Assembly (NCBI RefSeq): GCF_050483325.1
Contig: NZ_JBCMYF010000024.1
Span: 62,001-126,000, forward strand
Direction: 5' to 3'
Source: Bacillus_P idriensis_A
Lineage (GTDB): Bacteria; Bacillota; Bacilli; Bacillales; Bacillaceae
Length of the DNA stretch: 64,000 nt
Positions within the stretch are counted from its first letter, which is position 1, and every line of letters begins with the position of its first letter. The position numbers and the translations under genes were made by a program. Positions 1 through 8,454 of this stretch are shown piece by piece. Under the pieces are notes generated by a model. The model searched no databases, was not told the DNA's origin, and saw only the letters and a list, made by a program, of their open reading frames with translations.

Positions 1-11
1 TCCTGCAAACT

Positions 12-40
12 ATTATACACCTTCAATGAAGCGCTATCAA
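12..40 (-). promoter_or_regulatory. Sigma-A promoter reading out of the window
   Basis: On the minus strand TTGATA (40-35) is followed after exactly 17 bases by a perfect TATAAT (17-12). It points left, off the window, so it should drive the next gene beyond the edge; in related genomes ctaG follows ctaF, but that is inference. No coding sequence is convincing in 1-155. Confidence 0.55.
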
Positions 41-155
41 TGAACGTTCTATGACATTAGAAATGCCCGGGATGATAAACTGGATATTCCCGAACAGGAC
101 AGGAAACTGCCTCTCATTTGATTAGCAATCTGCTGCATTTTCCTTTTTCAGCAAA

Positions 156-188
156 TAAAAAAACCGGCTGAGGATTCAGCCGGTTTTA
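156..188 (-). terminator. Terminator of the ctaBCDEF operon
   Basis: Stem AAACCGGCTGA / TCAGCCGGTTT (161-186) with a short loop and an A-run at 156-163, which is a T-tract on the minus strand. It lies just past the ctaF stop codon. Confidence 0.85.
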
Positions 189-191
189 GGT

Positions 192-524
192 TTACCACCA
201 AATGATTGTAACAAATGTCAGAACTGTCAAGAATGCTACACCAATTCCTGAGTAAAGGAAAAGCGCAGGAACTTCGTGGCCTTTATGGCTCATATGCATA
301 AAGTAGTAAAGCTGGAAAATAACCTGTACAACAGCAAGCAAAAGGATAAACGGAATTTTGAACCATTCTGCAATGCCATCATAGCCAATTGCTACAAATG
401 CAATGACTGTAAGGAAAATCATTAACGCAAATGTAACAACCTGAAATTTCATATCTTCTTTATTTTTCTTGCGGCGATATGCAAGATCTACTTTTGGGTT
501 TCCTGAGTTTTGATTAGCTGCCAT
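192..524 (-). CDS. ctaF: caa3-type cytochrome c oxidase subunit IV
   Basis: Small subunit IV of the caa3 terminal oxidase, which helps assemble and stabilise the oxidase in the cytoplasmic membrane. The 110-residue product has a basic N-terminus and three hydrophobic segments, with FQLYYFMHM in the middle one, as in CtaF/QoxD proteins; length is normal. It starts with ATG 4 bases after the ctaE stop and is the last gene of the operon, followed at once by a terminator. Assignment rests on family features plus its fixed place after ctaE. Confidence 0.93.
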   Translation of the reverse strand: MAANQNSGNPKVDLAYRRKKNKEDMKFQVVTFALMIFLTVIAFVAIGYDGIAEWFKIPFILLLAVVQVIFQLYYFMHMSHKGHEVPALFLYSGIGVAFLTVLTFVTIIWW

Positions 525-528
525 CAGT

Positions 529-1152
529 TTATCCCACCATTCCCATTAAGTATACAACCGTGAAAATGAACACCCATACAACGTCAATGAAATGCCAGTA
601 TAAACTTGCAACGTAGTATTTTGGTGCGTTGTATAAGTTGAGTCCTCTTTTTGCATTGCGGACCATCAATGTCGTAATCCACAGAAGACCGAATGCCACG
701 TGGGCACCGTGTGTTCCAACAAGCGTGTAAAAAGCCGAACCAAGTGCACTGCTAGTCATTGTGAAATGAAATTCATGAATATAGTGATTAAACTCATAAA
801 TTTCAAGGGCAAGGAAGCCTGCTCCTAAAAGGACAGTGATTCCCATCCAAAGCTGCATCTTTTTAAACTGAAAGTTCTTCATGTGATACATGGCGTATAC
901 ACTTGTAAGCGAACTTGTTAAAAGAAGCATGGTTGCTGCAAATACAAGCGGAAGTTCAAACATTTCCTGAGTAGTCGCTCCGCCGTTATTTGAATCTCTT
1001 AAAGCTAAAAACGTAGCAAACAGAGAAGCAAACAGGACCGTCTCTCCCCCAAGGAAAAGCCAGAAGCCTAAAAATTTATTTTTGCCTTCAAGGGTCGCCT
1101 TTTCAGGTGAGGCAGGGAACGTTTCAGCTGTTAATTTTTCCTCAACATGCAT
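529..1152 (-). CDS. ctaE: caa3-type cytochrome c oxidase subunit III
   Basis: Membrane subunit III of the cytochrome caa3 oxidase. The 207-residue protein shows the family pattern: FLGFWLFLGGETVLFASLF in the first helix, then TMLLLTSSLTSVYAMY, and near the C-terminus the signature GTHGAHVAFGL followed by YWHFIDVVWVFIF. The start ATG shares one base with the ctaD stop (TAATG), so translation is probably coupled. Length and order match B. subtilis CtaE. Confidence 0.95.
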   Translation of the reverse strand: MHVEEKLTAETFPASPEKATLEGKNKFLGFWLFLGGETVLFASLFATFLALRDSNNGGATTQEMFELPLVFAATMLLLTSSLTSVYAMYHMKNFQFKKMQLWMGITVLLGAGFLALEIYEFNHYIHEFHFTMTSSALGSAFYTLVGTHGAHVAFGLLWITTLMVRNAKRGLNLYNAPKYYVASLYWHFIDVVWVFIFTVVYLMGMVG

Positions 1153-3023
1153 TATGCCTTAACCCCCTTATCGTTATCATCATTCATTAAATCTTCTTTG
1201 TGAATATGATAACCGTGATCATCAATGATTGAACGAAGGAACATACATCCAAGTGTAATTAAGAATCCGACAATGATAACCGGTACTCCCCATGCATAAT
1301 CCGCATGATACAATAATCCGAATGCTGCAACAAACAATCCAAATGACATGATCAGCGGCAGGATGGAACCGTTAGGCATATGGATGTCTCCAAGCGGTTC
1401 AGCAGGAGTCATGCCTTTGTTTCCTTCCATTCTTTCAACCCACAAAGCGTCAAGACCGCGGACAAGCGGTGTTTGTTTAAAGTTATATTCCGGTGCAGGT
1501 GATGATACAGCCCATTCAAGGTTGCGTCCATCTCCCCAGGCATCTCCTGCTGCTTTTTCTCCTTTAATAGAAGAAATAACGATATTGTAAAGCAATACGA
1601 TTGTTCCTGCAGCCATCAAAAATGCACCAGCCGTACTGATCAGGTTACCCGTTTCAAGTCCCTGTCCAGGCAGGAAAGTAAAAATACGTCTTGGCATTCC
1701 CATCAATCCAAGGAAATGCTGGATAAAGAACGTTAAATGGAAGCCCGTAAAGAACAATACAAAAGTGACAACACCAAGTTTTTCGCCGAGCATTCTGCCG
1801 AACATTTTCGGCCACCAGTAGTGCAGGCCAGCGAATAATCCCATAACAACTCCGCCTACAATAACATAGTGGAAATGGGCAACAACGAAATAGGTATCAT
1901 GATACTGATAATCTGTCGGTGCAGCTGCAAGCATGATTCCTGTTACTCCGCCCATAACGAACGTAGGAATGAAAGCAACTGACCAGATCATCGGCACTGT
2001 AAAGCGGATGCTTCCGCCCCACATTGTAAACATCCAGTTGAAAATTTTAATACCAGTTGGAACGGCAATCGCCATTGTTGCTACTGCGAAGATTGCATTT
2101 GCAATTGGTCCAAGTCCCGTTGTGAACATGTGATGCGCCCACACCATGAACCCTAAAAATCCGATTAATACAGTAGCGAATACCATTGAAGAGTATCCGA
2201 ATAAACGCTTTTTCGAGAAATGCGGCAATACATCCGAGAAAATCCCGAAAGCCGGAAGAATTAAGATGTATACCTCAGGATGTCCGAAAATCCAGAATAA
2301 ATGCTCCCAGATAATCGTATTTCCTCCAAGCTCCGGAACAAAGAATCCAGTGCCGAATACACGGTCAAACATCATAATTGCTAAACCAACTGTAAGCGGC
2401 GGAAAAGCAAATAGGATAAGTGCTGAAGCTACAAATGTTGTCCAAGTGAACAACGGCATGCGCATGTAAGTCATACCAGGAGCACGCATGTTAATGATTG
2501 TTGCAAGGAAGTTAATACCCGCAATCAGTGTACCAAATCCTGATATCTGAAGTCCAAGCAAATAGAAATCTACTCCATGGCCAGGAGAGTTCAGTGCAAG
2601 TGAAGCGTAATTCGTCCAGCCTGCATCAGGCGCTCCATTTAAAAACCAGCTCAGGTTCAGGAAAAGTCCTCCAAAGAAGAACAGCCAAAAACCAAGTGAG
2701 TTTAAAAATGGAAATGCAACGTCACGAGCTCCGATCTGAATCGGTACGACCGCATTCATAAAACCGAAGATGAGCGGCATGGCTGCAAGGAAAATCATGG
2801 TCGTGCCATGCATGGTTAAAATCTCGTTGTAAAGGCCGGCTGCGATAAAATCGTTATTTGGCACAGCGAGCTGAATTCTTATAAGCATCGCTTCTAATCC
2901 ACCTACGAGGAAGAAGAAGCCGCCGGAAATCAGGTAAAGGATGGCGATTTTTTTATGGTCTACTGTTGTTAAATAGTCCCAAAGAACAGCGCCGAACCCT
3001 TTTTTCTGAGTTAACGTACTCAC
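1152..3023 (-). CDS. ctaD: caa3-type cytochrome c oxidase subunit I
   Basis: Catalytic subunit I, holding low-spin heme and the heme/CuB oxygen-reduction centre. Of 623 residues, motifs in order are TMHGTTMIFLAAMP (heme ligand His), GHPEVYILILPAFG (CuB His and the cross-linked Tyr), WAHHMFTTG (CuB His pair) and HDTYFVVAHFHYVIVGG (two heme ligands). About twelve to fourteen membrane segments and a hydrophilic C-terminal part are visible. The length is that of Bacillus CtaD. It sits 33 bases after ctaC and overlaps ctaE by one base. Confidence 0.97.
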   Translation of the reverse strand: MSTLTQKKGFGAVLWDYLTTVDHKKIAILYLISGGFFFLVGGLEAMLIRIQLAVPNNDFIAAGLYNEILTMHGTTMIFLAAMPLIFGFMNAVVPIQIGARDVAFPFLNSLGFWLFFFGGLFLNLSWFLNGAPDAGWTNYASLALNSPGHGVDFYLLGLQISGFGTLIAGINFLATIINMRAPGMTYMRMPLFTWTTFVASALILFAFPPLTVGLAIMMFDRVFGTGFFVPELGGNTIIWEHLFWIFGHPEVYILILPAFGIFSDVLPHFSKKRLFGYSSMVFATVLIGFLGFMVWAHHMFTTGLGPIANAIFAVATMAIAVPTGIKIFNWMFTMWGGSIRFTVPMIWSVAFIPTFVMGGVTGIMLAAAPTDYQYHDTYFVVAHFHYVIVGGVVMGLFAGLHYWWPKMFGRMLGEKLGVVTFVLFFTGFHLTFFIQHFLGLMGMPRRIFTFLPGQGLETGNLISTAGAFLMAAGTIVLLYNIVISSIKGEKAAGDAWGDGRNLEWAVSSPAPEYNFKQTPLVRGLDALWVERMEGNKGMTPAEPLGDIHMPNGSILPLIMSFGLFVAAFGLLYHADYAWGVPVIIVGFLITLGCMFLRSIIDDHGYHIHKEDLMNDDNDKGVKA

Positions 3024-3056
3024 AGTGTTACCTCCCTTTTAATCTGCTGAGACATC

Positions 3057-4136
3057 TTACTTCGTTTCGACTTTTAAGCCGCTTAAGTATTCAGTAAGTG
3101 CATCAAGTTCCTTATCATTCAGCTCAGGATACGTTTTTGTCATCTTGTTTCCCGGTTTGTACTGTTCAGGATCTTTCAGCCAGTTTCTGATATTTTCTTT
3201 ATCATGAGGCAAAATGCCAGCTACTCTCGTGCGCTCTCCGAAGTTAGCTAAGTTTGGAGCTGTTCTTGCCTGTTCAGGACGCTCATCAACAGGTGTCACA
3301 GCATGACAGCCGATGCAGCTTTTTTCCTGGAATAACTTTTCACCCTGTTTAGCTAAATCTGAAGATGCAACTGCTTTGGCATTTTTCATTTCTTCAGCCC
3401 ACTGATCAAACTCTTCGCGGGATTTTGTTTTCACTTTAAAATCCATTAAAGCATGTGAAGGGCCGCAAAGCTCAGCACATTTCCCGTAAAAATATTCACC
3501 AGCTTCTTCTGAACGTTTGCTGTCAAAATTAAGCCAGAACTGATTTATGTTCTCTGTGTTTGTATCCATTTTGCCGCCTGCTGAAGGAATCCAGAATGAA
3601 TGTTTAACATCAGAGGCAATCAGATTAAAGTAAACCCTTTCATCTGTTGGAACAACTAAATCCTGGCTCGTGATAACCCCATGATCAGGATATTCGAATT
3701 CCCACCAGTAAAGATTCGCTCTGACATTAACTACAACCGCATCTTCAGGCTTGCGGTCCTTTTTCTCCATTGGTTTCACATCTGCAAGTTCAAATGTAGC
3801 AGATACTACTGGAACCGCTAACACAAGTAGTAAAAGAATAGGAATAACAGTCCAAATGATTTCAAGTTTATGACTTCCCTCTACTTGCTCAGGAATTTTA
3901 TTTTCCTCACCTTTGCGCTGTCTGAATTTCAGAACTACATAAATGAAGATCACAGTTACGACTGCGATTACAATGACCATGATGAGCGTACTCAGCACCA
4001 TTAATGAGTACTGCATATCCGCAACTTCACCAGCTGGTTGAAGAGCGGAAAGATATGGTTCACCACAGCCGGCTAAGACAAGTGTCAACATTGCAAAAAT
4101 GGCAACGAGACGTAATTTTGTCAGCCTCTTTTCCAT
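3057..4136 (-). CDS. ctaC: caa3-type cytochrome c oxidase subunit II with fused cytochrome c
   Basis: Lipoprotein subunit II that takes electrons through its own cytochrome c domain and CuA. Residues 1-24 form a lipoprotein signal with lipobox LVLAGC. Two membrane helices follow, then the CuA domain with motif CAELCGPSHALM, then a C-terminal cytochrome c domain with heme site CIGCH and a later Met-bearing segment (GNKMTKTYP). This fusion (359 residues) is diagnostic of caa3 rather than aa3 oxidases. The extracellular face is outside the membrane. It is followed 33 bases later by ctaD. Confidence 0.96.
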   Translation of the reverse strand: MEKRLTKLRLVAIFAMLTLVLAGCGEPYLSALQPAGEVADMQYSLMVLSTLIMVIVIAVVTVIFIYVVLKFRQRKGEENKIPEQVEGSHKLEIIWTVIPILLLLVLAVPVVSATFELADVKPMEKKDRKPEDAVVVNVRANLYWWEFEYPDHGVITSQDLVVPTDERVYFNLIASDVKHSFWIPSAGGKMDTNTENINQFWLNFDSKRSEEAGEYFYGKCAELCGPSHALMDFKVKTKSREEFDQWAEEMKNAKAVASSDLAKQGEKLFQEKSCIGCHAVTPVDERPEQARTAPNLANFGERTRVAGILPHDKENIRNWLKDPEQYKPGNKMTKTYPELNDKELDALTEYLSGLKVETK

Positions 4137-4233
4137 AGCTAAATCAAACCCCTCTTTCAGTAAATTAATTCCCGCAAATCACAGGAATTGATAATTCCTT
4201 CTATGTAAATTCCTAAAAGAAAGAATTCCTAAC
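4137..4233 (-). promoter_or_regulatory. ctaB-ctaC spacer with iterated AATTCC motifs
   Basis: The 97-base gap upstream of ctaC contains AATTCC at 4167, 4193, 4208 and 4224 and an inverted copy at 4184. The last three are spaced 15-16 bases. B. subtilis is known to have a separate promoter in front of ctaC, so a regulator site is possible, but no clear -35/-10 pair was identified. Confidence 0.3.
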
Positions 4234-5163
4234 CTAGTTGATCGTGAAAAGTACCATCGCCACAAAAAGGATCGTTAAGTAATTCAGTGAATAAATAAAC
4301 ATCCACTTTGCCCATTTCAGATCATCCTTCATTTTCATGCCTGACAAAGCAAGCACCAGCCAGCCGATATTTAAAGCGGTTGAAAGAATAATGAAAGAAA
4401 CCCCAAGCTGAAATAAGTAAAACGGCAAAGGCAGAAGACAGATCACCCAAACCATCATTTGCCTTTTTGTAATGGCAAAACCATGAACCACCGGAAGCAT
4501 CGGAATGCCTGCAGCCCGGTATTCTTCCACTCTTTTCATTGCAAGTGCAAGAAAATGCGGCGGCTGCCATATGAACATGATCATAAACAATACCCAAGCT
4601 GTCACACTCAGGTCTGCATCGATTGCAGCCCAGCCGATAAGAGGAGGAACGGCTCCCGATACACTGCCTACAACAGTGTTCAGTGTATAGTGGCGTTTTG
4701 TCCACATTGTATATAAAAAGACGTATGTAATTACGCCGATCAACCCGATTAACGTAGCCGTTACAGTTGTCATCAGCAAAAGAATAAAGCCGAACGTAAG
4801 CAATAAAATACCAATCCATAAAGCTTGAATTGGGTTCATTTTCCCAGTAACTGTCGGTCTCATTTTCGTTCTTTCCATGATATGATCAATATCACGGTCA
4901 TAAAAATTATTGATTGCACAAGAACCAGCAATAATTAATGCAGAACCAAGTAATACAAATAAAACACTATCTATATTCTGCAGGAAGCTTTGTCCTGTAA
5001 AATGCAAGGCCAGCCACAGTCCCGTGAAGGTAGTAATCATGTTCGAATTGACAATGCCCATCTTTATAAGACTAAGAAAGTCTTTTAGAGCTGTCGTCTC
5101 GCGGATTTCTTCAGGCCGGGTTCCGCTTAGATGTGTTTCTGATAAGGTCCTTGAATCAGGCAC
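4234..5163 (-). CDS. ctaB: Protoheme IX farnesyltransferase (heme O synthase)
   Basis: Integral membrane UbiA-family prenyltransferase that joins a farnesyl group to heme B to give heme O, the precursor of heme A for this oxidase. The first prenyl-diphosphate motif is NNFYDRDIDHIMERT and the second lies near YRAAGIPMLPVVHG; GSVSGAVPPLIGW is typical of CtaB. Length 309. Start is GTG at 5163, chosen because AAGGAGGT lies eight bases upstream. It is the first gene of the oxidase operon, divergent from ctaA. Confidence 0.95.
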   Translation of the reverse strand: MPDSRTLSETHLSGTRPEEIRETTALKDFLSLIKMGIVNSNMITTFTGLWLALHFTGQSFLQNIDSVLFVLLGSALIIAGSCAINNFYDRDIDHIMERTKMRPTVTGKMNPIQALWIGILLLTFGFILLLMTTVTATLIGLIGVITYVFLYTMWTKRHYTLNTVVGSVSGAVPPLIGWAAIDADLSVTAWVLFMIMFIWQPPHFLALAMKRVEEYRAAGIPMLPVVHGFAITKRQMMVWVICLLPLPFYLFQLGVSFIILSTALNIGWLVLALSGMKMKDDLKWAKWMFIYSLNYLTILFVAMVLFTIN

Positions 5164-5232
5164 GTTATATAGACCTCCTTTTCCATTCTGCTTCTAATAA
5201 AAAGAATCGGCTGTATGATGGAGACTTTCTAT

Positions 5233-5260
5233 ATCATACTAAATAAAACAATATTTACAA
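5233..5260 (-). promoter_or_regulatory. Probable sigma-A promoter of ctaB
   Basis: Minus-strand TTGTAA (5260-5255), 16-base spacer, TATGAT (5238-5233), about 70 bases upstream of the ctaB GTG. The rest of the 5164-5677 ctaB-ctaA interval is AT-rich and non-coding; known ResD-type control of this divergent region could not be confirmed by eye. Confidence 0.5.
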
Positions 5261-5677
5261 AATGCTTCCTTCTTGATATTAAACCATAATCAGCAAAATT
5301 TTTGTGAACAAATTATGAAGAAGTTATGTCGAAATTGTGAAGCAGATGAGCAGCGCAGGTTAATTAATTGAAATGCTGTCCATTCACTGATACTCTAAAA
5401 AATGATGGCATAACTTTTTGACCACGATAACATTCTATCATAACTATTAGGAATTTTTTATAGATTATGGAATCTTTTGCGAAAAAACATGCGTGAAAGA
5501 GCCACCCATATAATTCCTTTTTAATGTGCCTGTTTTCTTACAATAATAAACAGAAATGATATCCGTCATATTTTTGTTGCCTGATCGGCAGAGACAGCCG
5601 CCAATATTTTACGCGCACTAGCTCATTTTTTGTCGATTAAGATCATACTCATACTTACGAATAAGAAGGTGAACATC

Positions 5678-6619
5678 TTGCAGCGAGCATTAAAAGGTAT
5701 AGGCGTGCTCACAACTATCGTTATGCTTCTCGTACTATTAGGAGGAGCTTTAGTTACAAAAACAGAATCTGGAGCAGGATGCGGTGATTCCTGGCCGCTT
5801 TGCCACGGTGAACTGATTCCGTCTGAGATTACCCCGGAGCTTGTAATTGAGCTCAGTCACCGGGTTGTCAGCGGACTAGCCGGTATTCTCGTCCTTCTTT
5901 TAGCTGTTTCTTCATGGATTATGATTGGACATAAACGCGAGACAAAATTTCTTGCAGGGTTATCTTTCTTTTTCCTGATTCTGCAGGCATTAATTGGCGC
6001 TGCTGCAGTTAAGTGGGGACAGTCTGATGCCGTTCTTGCACTGCATTTCGGCATATCGCTCATATCATTTGCGTCTGTTCTGCTTCTTACTTTGCTTATC
6101 TTTGAAGTAGATAAGAAGTTCGATACAGAATCCTTGATTATTGATAAAAGAATGAAGTTTCATATGATCGGCATTATCTCTTACTGCTATCTAGTTGTTT
6201 ATACAGGAGCTTTTGTTAGACATAAAGAAGCAAGTCTTGCATGTCCGAACTGGCCAATGTGCAGCAACAGGCCCTATGGTCTTCCGGCTACACTGCATGA
6301 ATGGATTCAGATGGGCCACAGATTTGCTGCCGCGTTAATCTTTATCTGGGTGGCAATAGCTGCCTACAAAGCCTTTAAATACTATAAACATCAAAAAATC
6401 GTTTATTACGGCTGGATGATTGCATTTGCCCTTATTTCCTTGCAAGTAATCTCCGGTGCGCTTGTAGTGCTGACAGGTTTAAATTTAGCTGTTGCACTTG
6501 CCCATGCATTAATTATCTCTTGTCTTTTCGGTGTTCTGAGCTACTTCATCCTGCTTATCAGCAGAAACAAAATAAACCGAGAAGCACAAATGAACAAAGA
6601 GAATAAAAAAGTAATCTAA
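5678..6619 (+). CDS. ctaA: Heme A synthase
   Basis: Converts heme O to heme A in the membrane, with CtaB as the preceding enzyme. The 313-residue protein has eight membrane segments in two similar halves. Each half has a Cys pair (GAGCGDSWPLCHG and ACPNWPMCS) and heme-ligand His (ELSHRV, LHFGIS, MGHRFAA, LAHAL). The start chosen is TTG at 5678, with AGAAGGTGA eight bases upstream and an N-terminus (QRALKGIGVLTT) like that of B. subtilis CtaA; an in-frame ATG at 5630 lacks a ribosome site. Divergent from ctaB. Confidence 0.93.
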   Translation: MQRALKGIGVLTTIVMLLVLLGGALVTKTESGAGCGDSWPLCHGELIPSEITPELVIELSHRVVSGLAGILVLLLAVSSWIMIGHKRETKFLAGLSFFFLILQALIGAAAVKWGQSDAVLALHFGISLISFASVLLLTLLIFEVDKKFDTESLIIDKRMKFHMIGIISYCYLVVYTGAFVRHKEASLACPNWPMCSNRPYGLPATLHEWIQMGHRFAAALIFIWVAIAAYKAFKYYKHQKIVYYGWMIAFALISLQVISGALVVLTGLNLAVALAHALIISCLFGVLSYFILLISRNKINREAQMNKENKKVI

Positions 6620-6654
6620 ATTGGGGTTTTTCTTTTCCTTAAATAGTATGACGA

Positions 6655-6686
6655 AGCCAGCCAACTCCTATCGGCTGGCTTTTTTG
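6655..6686 (+). terminator. Terminator of ctaA
   Basis: Stem AGCCAGCC / GGCTGGCT (6655-6662, 6673-6680) followed by a T-run. No gene is supported in 6690-6840. Confidence 0.85.
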
Positions 6687-6840
6687 CGATTAATTGTTAT
6701 CTCCAGCCTTATCAAAAGTTTATGACTTCCATAAAACGCATCTCCGCTGGTTTTTGATTTTAAAAGAGATGATTTGATTCCACTTTCCTCCTCTTTTTCC
6801 AATGAAGTGACTTCCTTCCTAGCCCTGCTTTGTTTTCTCA

Positions 6841-6869
6841 AAATAAAAAAGCACACCAAACGGTATGCT
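6841..6869 (-). terminator. Terminator of the photolyase gene
   Basis: On the minus strand AGCATACC, a four-base loop, GGTGTGCT (one G-T pair), then a T-run (6850-6841). Confidence 0.7.
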
Positions 6870-6914
6870 AAATTACTGTTATTATTTATTAAACTTTCAG
6901 CTCGCGTCTTTTGT

Positions 6915-8336
6915 TTACATCCCCTTAAACATTTCAATCGCTTTTTTCCTTTGCTCGCTGTGATCAACTGCAGGCGCAGGATAGTCCTCACCAATCCTGC
7001 AGTTCGCCTGTTTCTGCTGATCTTCATTCATTTTCCAAGGTTCGTGAATGAATTTGGCATCGACATCTTTTAGTTCCGGTACATATTTCCGGATGTATTC
7101 TCCATCATGGTCGAATCTTTTTGACTGTGTGACTGGATTAAACACTCTGAAATAAGGCACTGCATCTGTACCGACTGAAGCGGCCCACTGCCAGCCGCCG
7201 ATGTTGGATGCAGGCTCATAATCTACTAGCTTTTCCGCAAAAAATTCTTCCCCCAGGCGCCAGTCGAGCAGATAATCCTTCGTTAAAAAAGAGGCAGTAA
7301 TCATTCTTAACCGGTTATGCATCCAGCCTTCAGCGTTCAGCTGCCGCATTCCCGCATCTACAATTGGAAAACCAGTCTTACCGTCGCACCAGGCTTTTAA
7401 CCGCTCGTTATTTCTGCTCCAGTTTATATTGCGGTATCGTTCATCTGCTTCTTCAACCGCACTGTCTGGAAATTGGACATAGACCATATTATAAAAATCT
7501 CTCCAGGCAAGTTCTTTTAGAAAGGTTTCCTTGCCGCTGTCCTGATTTCCCTCAATCTGAGAAATATAATGATAAGCCGTTCTAATAGAAATGGCTCCCG
7601 TTTTTAAATACCTGGAAAGCTTGCTTGTCCCGTTTAAAGCGGGAAAATCCCTTTTTTTATGATAATCCACTAATCGATCGGCAGTGAAATGTTTTAACGA
7701 TATTAAAGCAGCTGCCTCTCCTATGTCCTCCCGTATTTTAAAATCTCCAGCTATTTCTTCAAGCTCGCGGCTTCCCTCTGCAATTAATTTTTCAAACCTG
7801 ACAGCGTGTTCAGCAAGTGTCTTTACATTTATTTGGAGAGGCCTGCTCTTATCAAGCTTTCTCCACGCCCTGTAATAAGGAGTAAAAACTTTATAAAACT
7901 CTCCATTCTGCTTTTTCACTTCATGTGCACCGTGAAGAAAATGATCCTGGAACGTATAGGCTTTTCTATTTTTACCATGAATTAACTTTATGACCTTATC
8001 ATCGCGTTTTTTTCCGTAGCCCGTTTCATCTTCATTGAAAAAAAACATCTCAATCTCGGGAATGTTATCTAGTAAAAAAGCAAAGACCTTATCTGTCTCT
8101 CCTGATAAAAGGTGAAAGGCAATGTTTTTCCTCTCACATTCTTTCATGAATAAAGATAATGTCTGGAAAAAATACTGATGCCGCTTATCTAAGCTGTCAC
8201 TCAAAAAGTGAGGATTCAGCTGAAAAAACAATAACAATCTTGCATCATTCTTTTCTGCCCACTTCAGCGCATTTGAAAGAGCTGTATGATCCTGAAGTCT
8301 TAAATCCCTGCGAAACCAAACTGCCGCTGTTTTCAT
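6915..8336 (-). CDS. phr: Deoxyribodipyrimidine photolyase (class I)
   Basis: FAD-dependent light-driven repair of UV pyrimidine dimers, in the cytosol. The N-terminus AVWFRRDLRLQDHTAL is the photolyase/cryptochrome Rossmann domain; the C-terminal FAD domain shows WRDFYNMV, DAGMRQLNAEGWMHNRLRM, DWRLGEEFFA and SNIGGWQWAASVGTDAVPYF. The 473-residue length is usual. It is monocistronic between ctaA and pycA, a place where B. subtilis has no such gene, so it is probably an acquired or differently retained gene. CPD specificity is inferred from the family. Confidence 0.93.
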   Translation of the reverse strand: MKTAAVWFRRDLRLQDHTALSNALKWAEKNDARLLLFFQLNPHFLSDSLDKRHQYFFQTLSLFMKECERKNIAFHLLSGETDKVFAFLLDNIPEIEMFFFNEDETGYGKKRDDKVIKLIHGKNRKAYTFQDHFLHGAHEVKKQNGEFYKVFTPYYRAWRKLDKSRPLQINVKTLAEHAVRFEKLIAEGSRELEEIAGDFKIREDIGEAAALISLKHFTADRLVDYHKKRDFPALNGTSKLSRYLKTGAISIRTAYHYISQIEGNQDSGKETFLKELAWRDFYNMVYVQFPDSAVEEADERYRNINWSRNNERLKAWCDGKTGFPIVDAGMRQLNAEGWMHNRLRMITASFLTKDYLLDWRLGEEFFAEKLVDYEPASNIGGWQWAASVGTDAVPYFRVFNPVTQSKRFDHDGEYIRKYVPELKDVDAKFIHEPWKMNEDQQKQANCRIGEDYPAPAVDHSEQRKKAIEMFKGM

Positions 8337-8424
8337 TTTTTCACCTCATTCTAAATCATAGCGAGTTCAAGTCAATTATGAAAGAATGGATGGGTTTTTG
8401 TATGCTGCAAATGCATGTTAAACC

Positions 8425-8454
8425 AAAACAAAAAGACAGCCCGGAGGCTGTCTT
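8425..8454 (-). terminator. Terminator of pycA
   Basis: Stem AAGACAGCC / GGCTGTCTT (8433-8441, 8446-8454) with a T-tract on the minus strand, touching the pycA stop codon. Confidence 0.85.

Noticed and set aside
1..155. Start of ctaG at the left edge
   Set aside because: The only minus-strand frame here is 29 codons and unlike CtaG; the region looks like a promoter for a gene outside the window.
4322..4819. 165-codon frame inside ctaB on the same strand
   Set aside because: Out-of-frame shadow of ctaB, which has full family motifs; the shadow has none.
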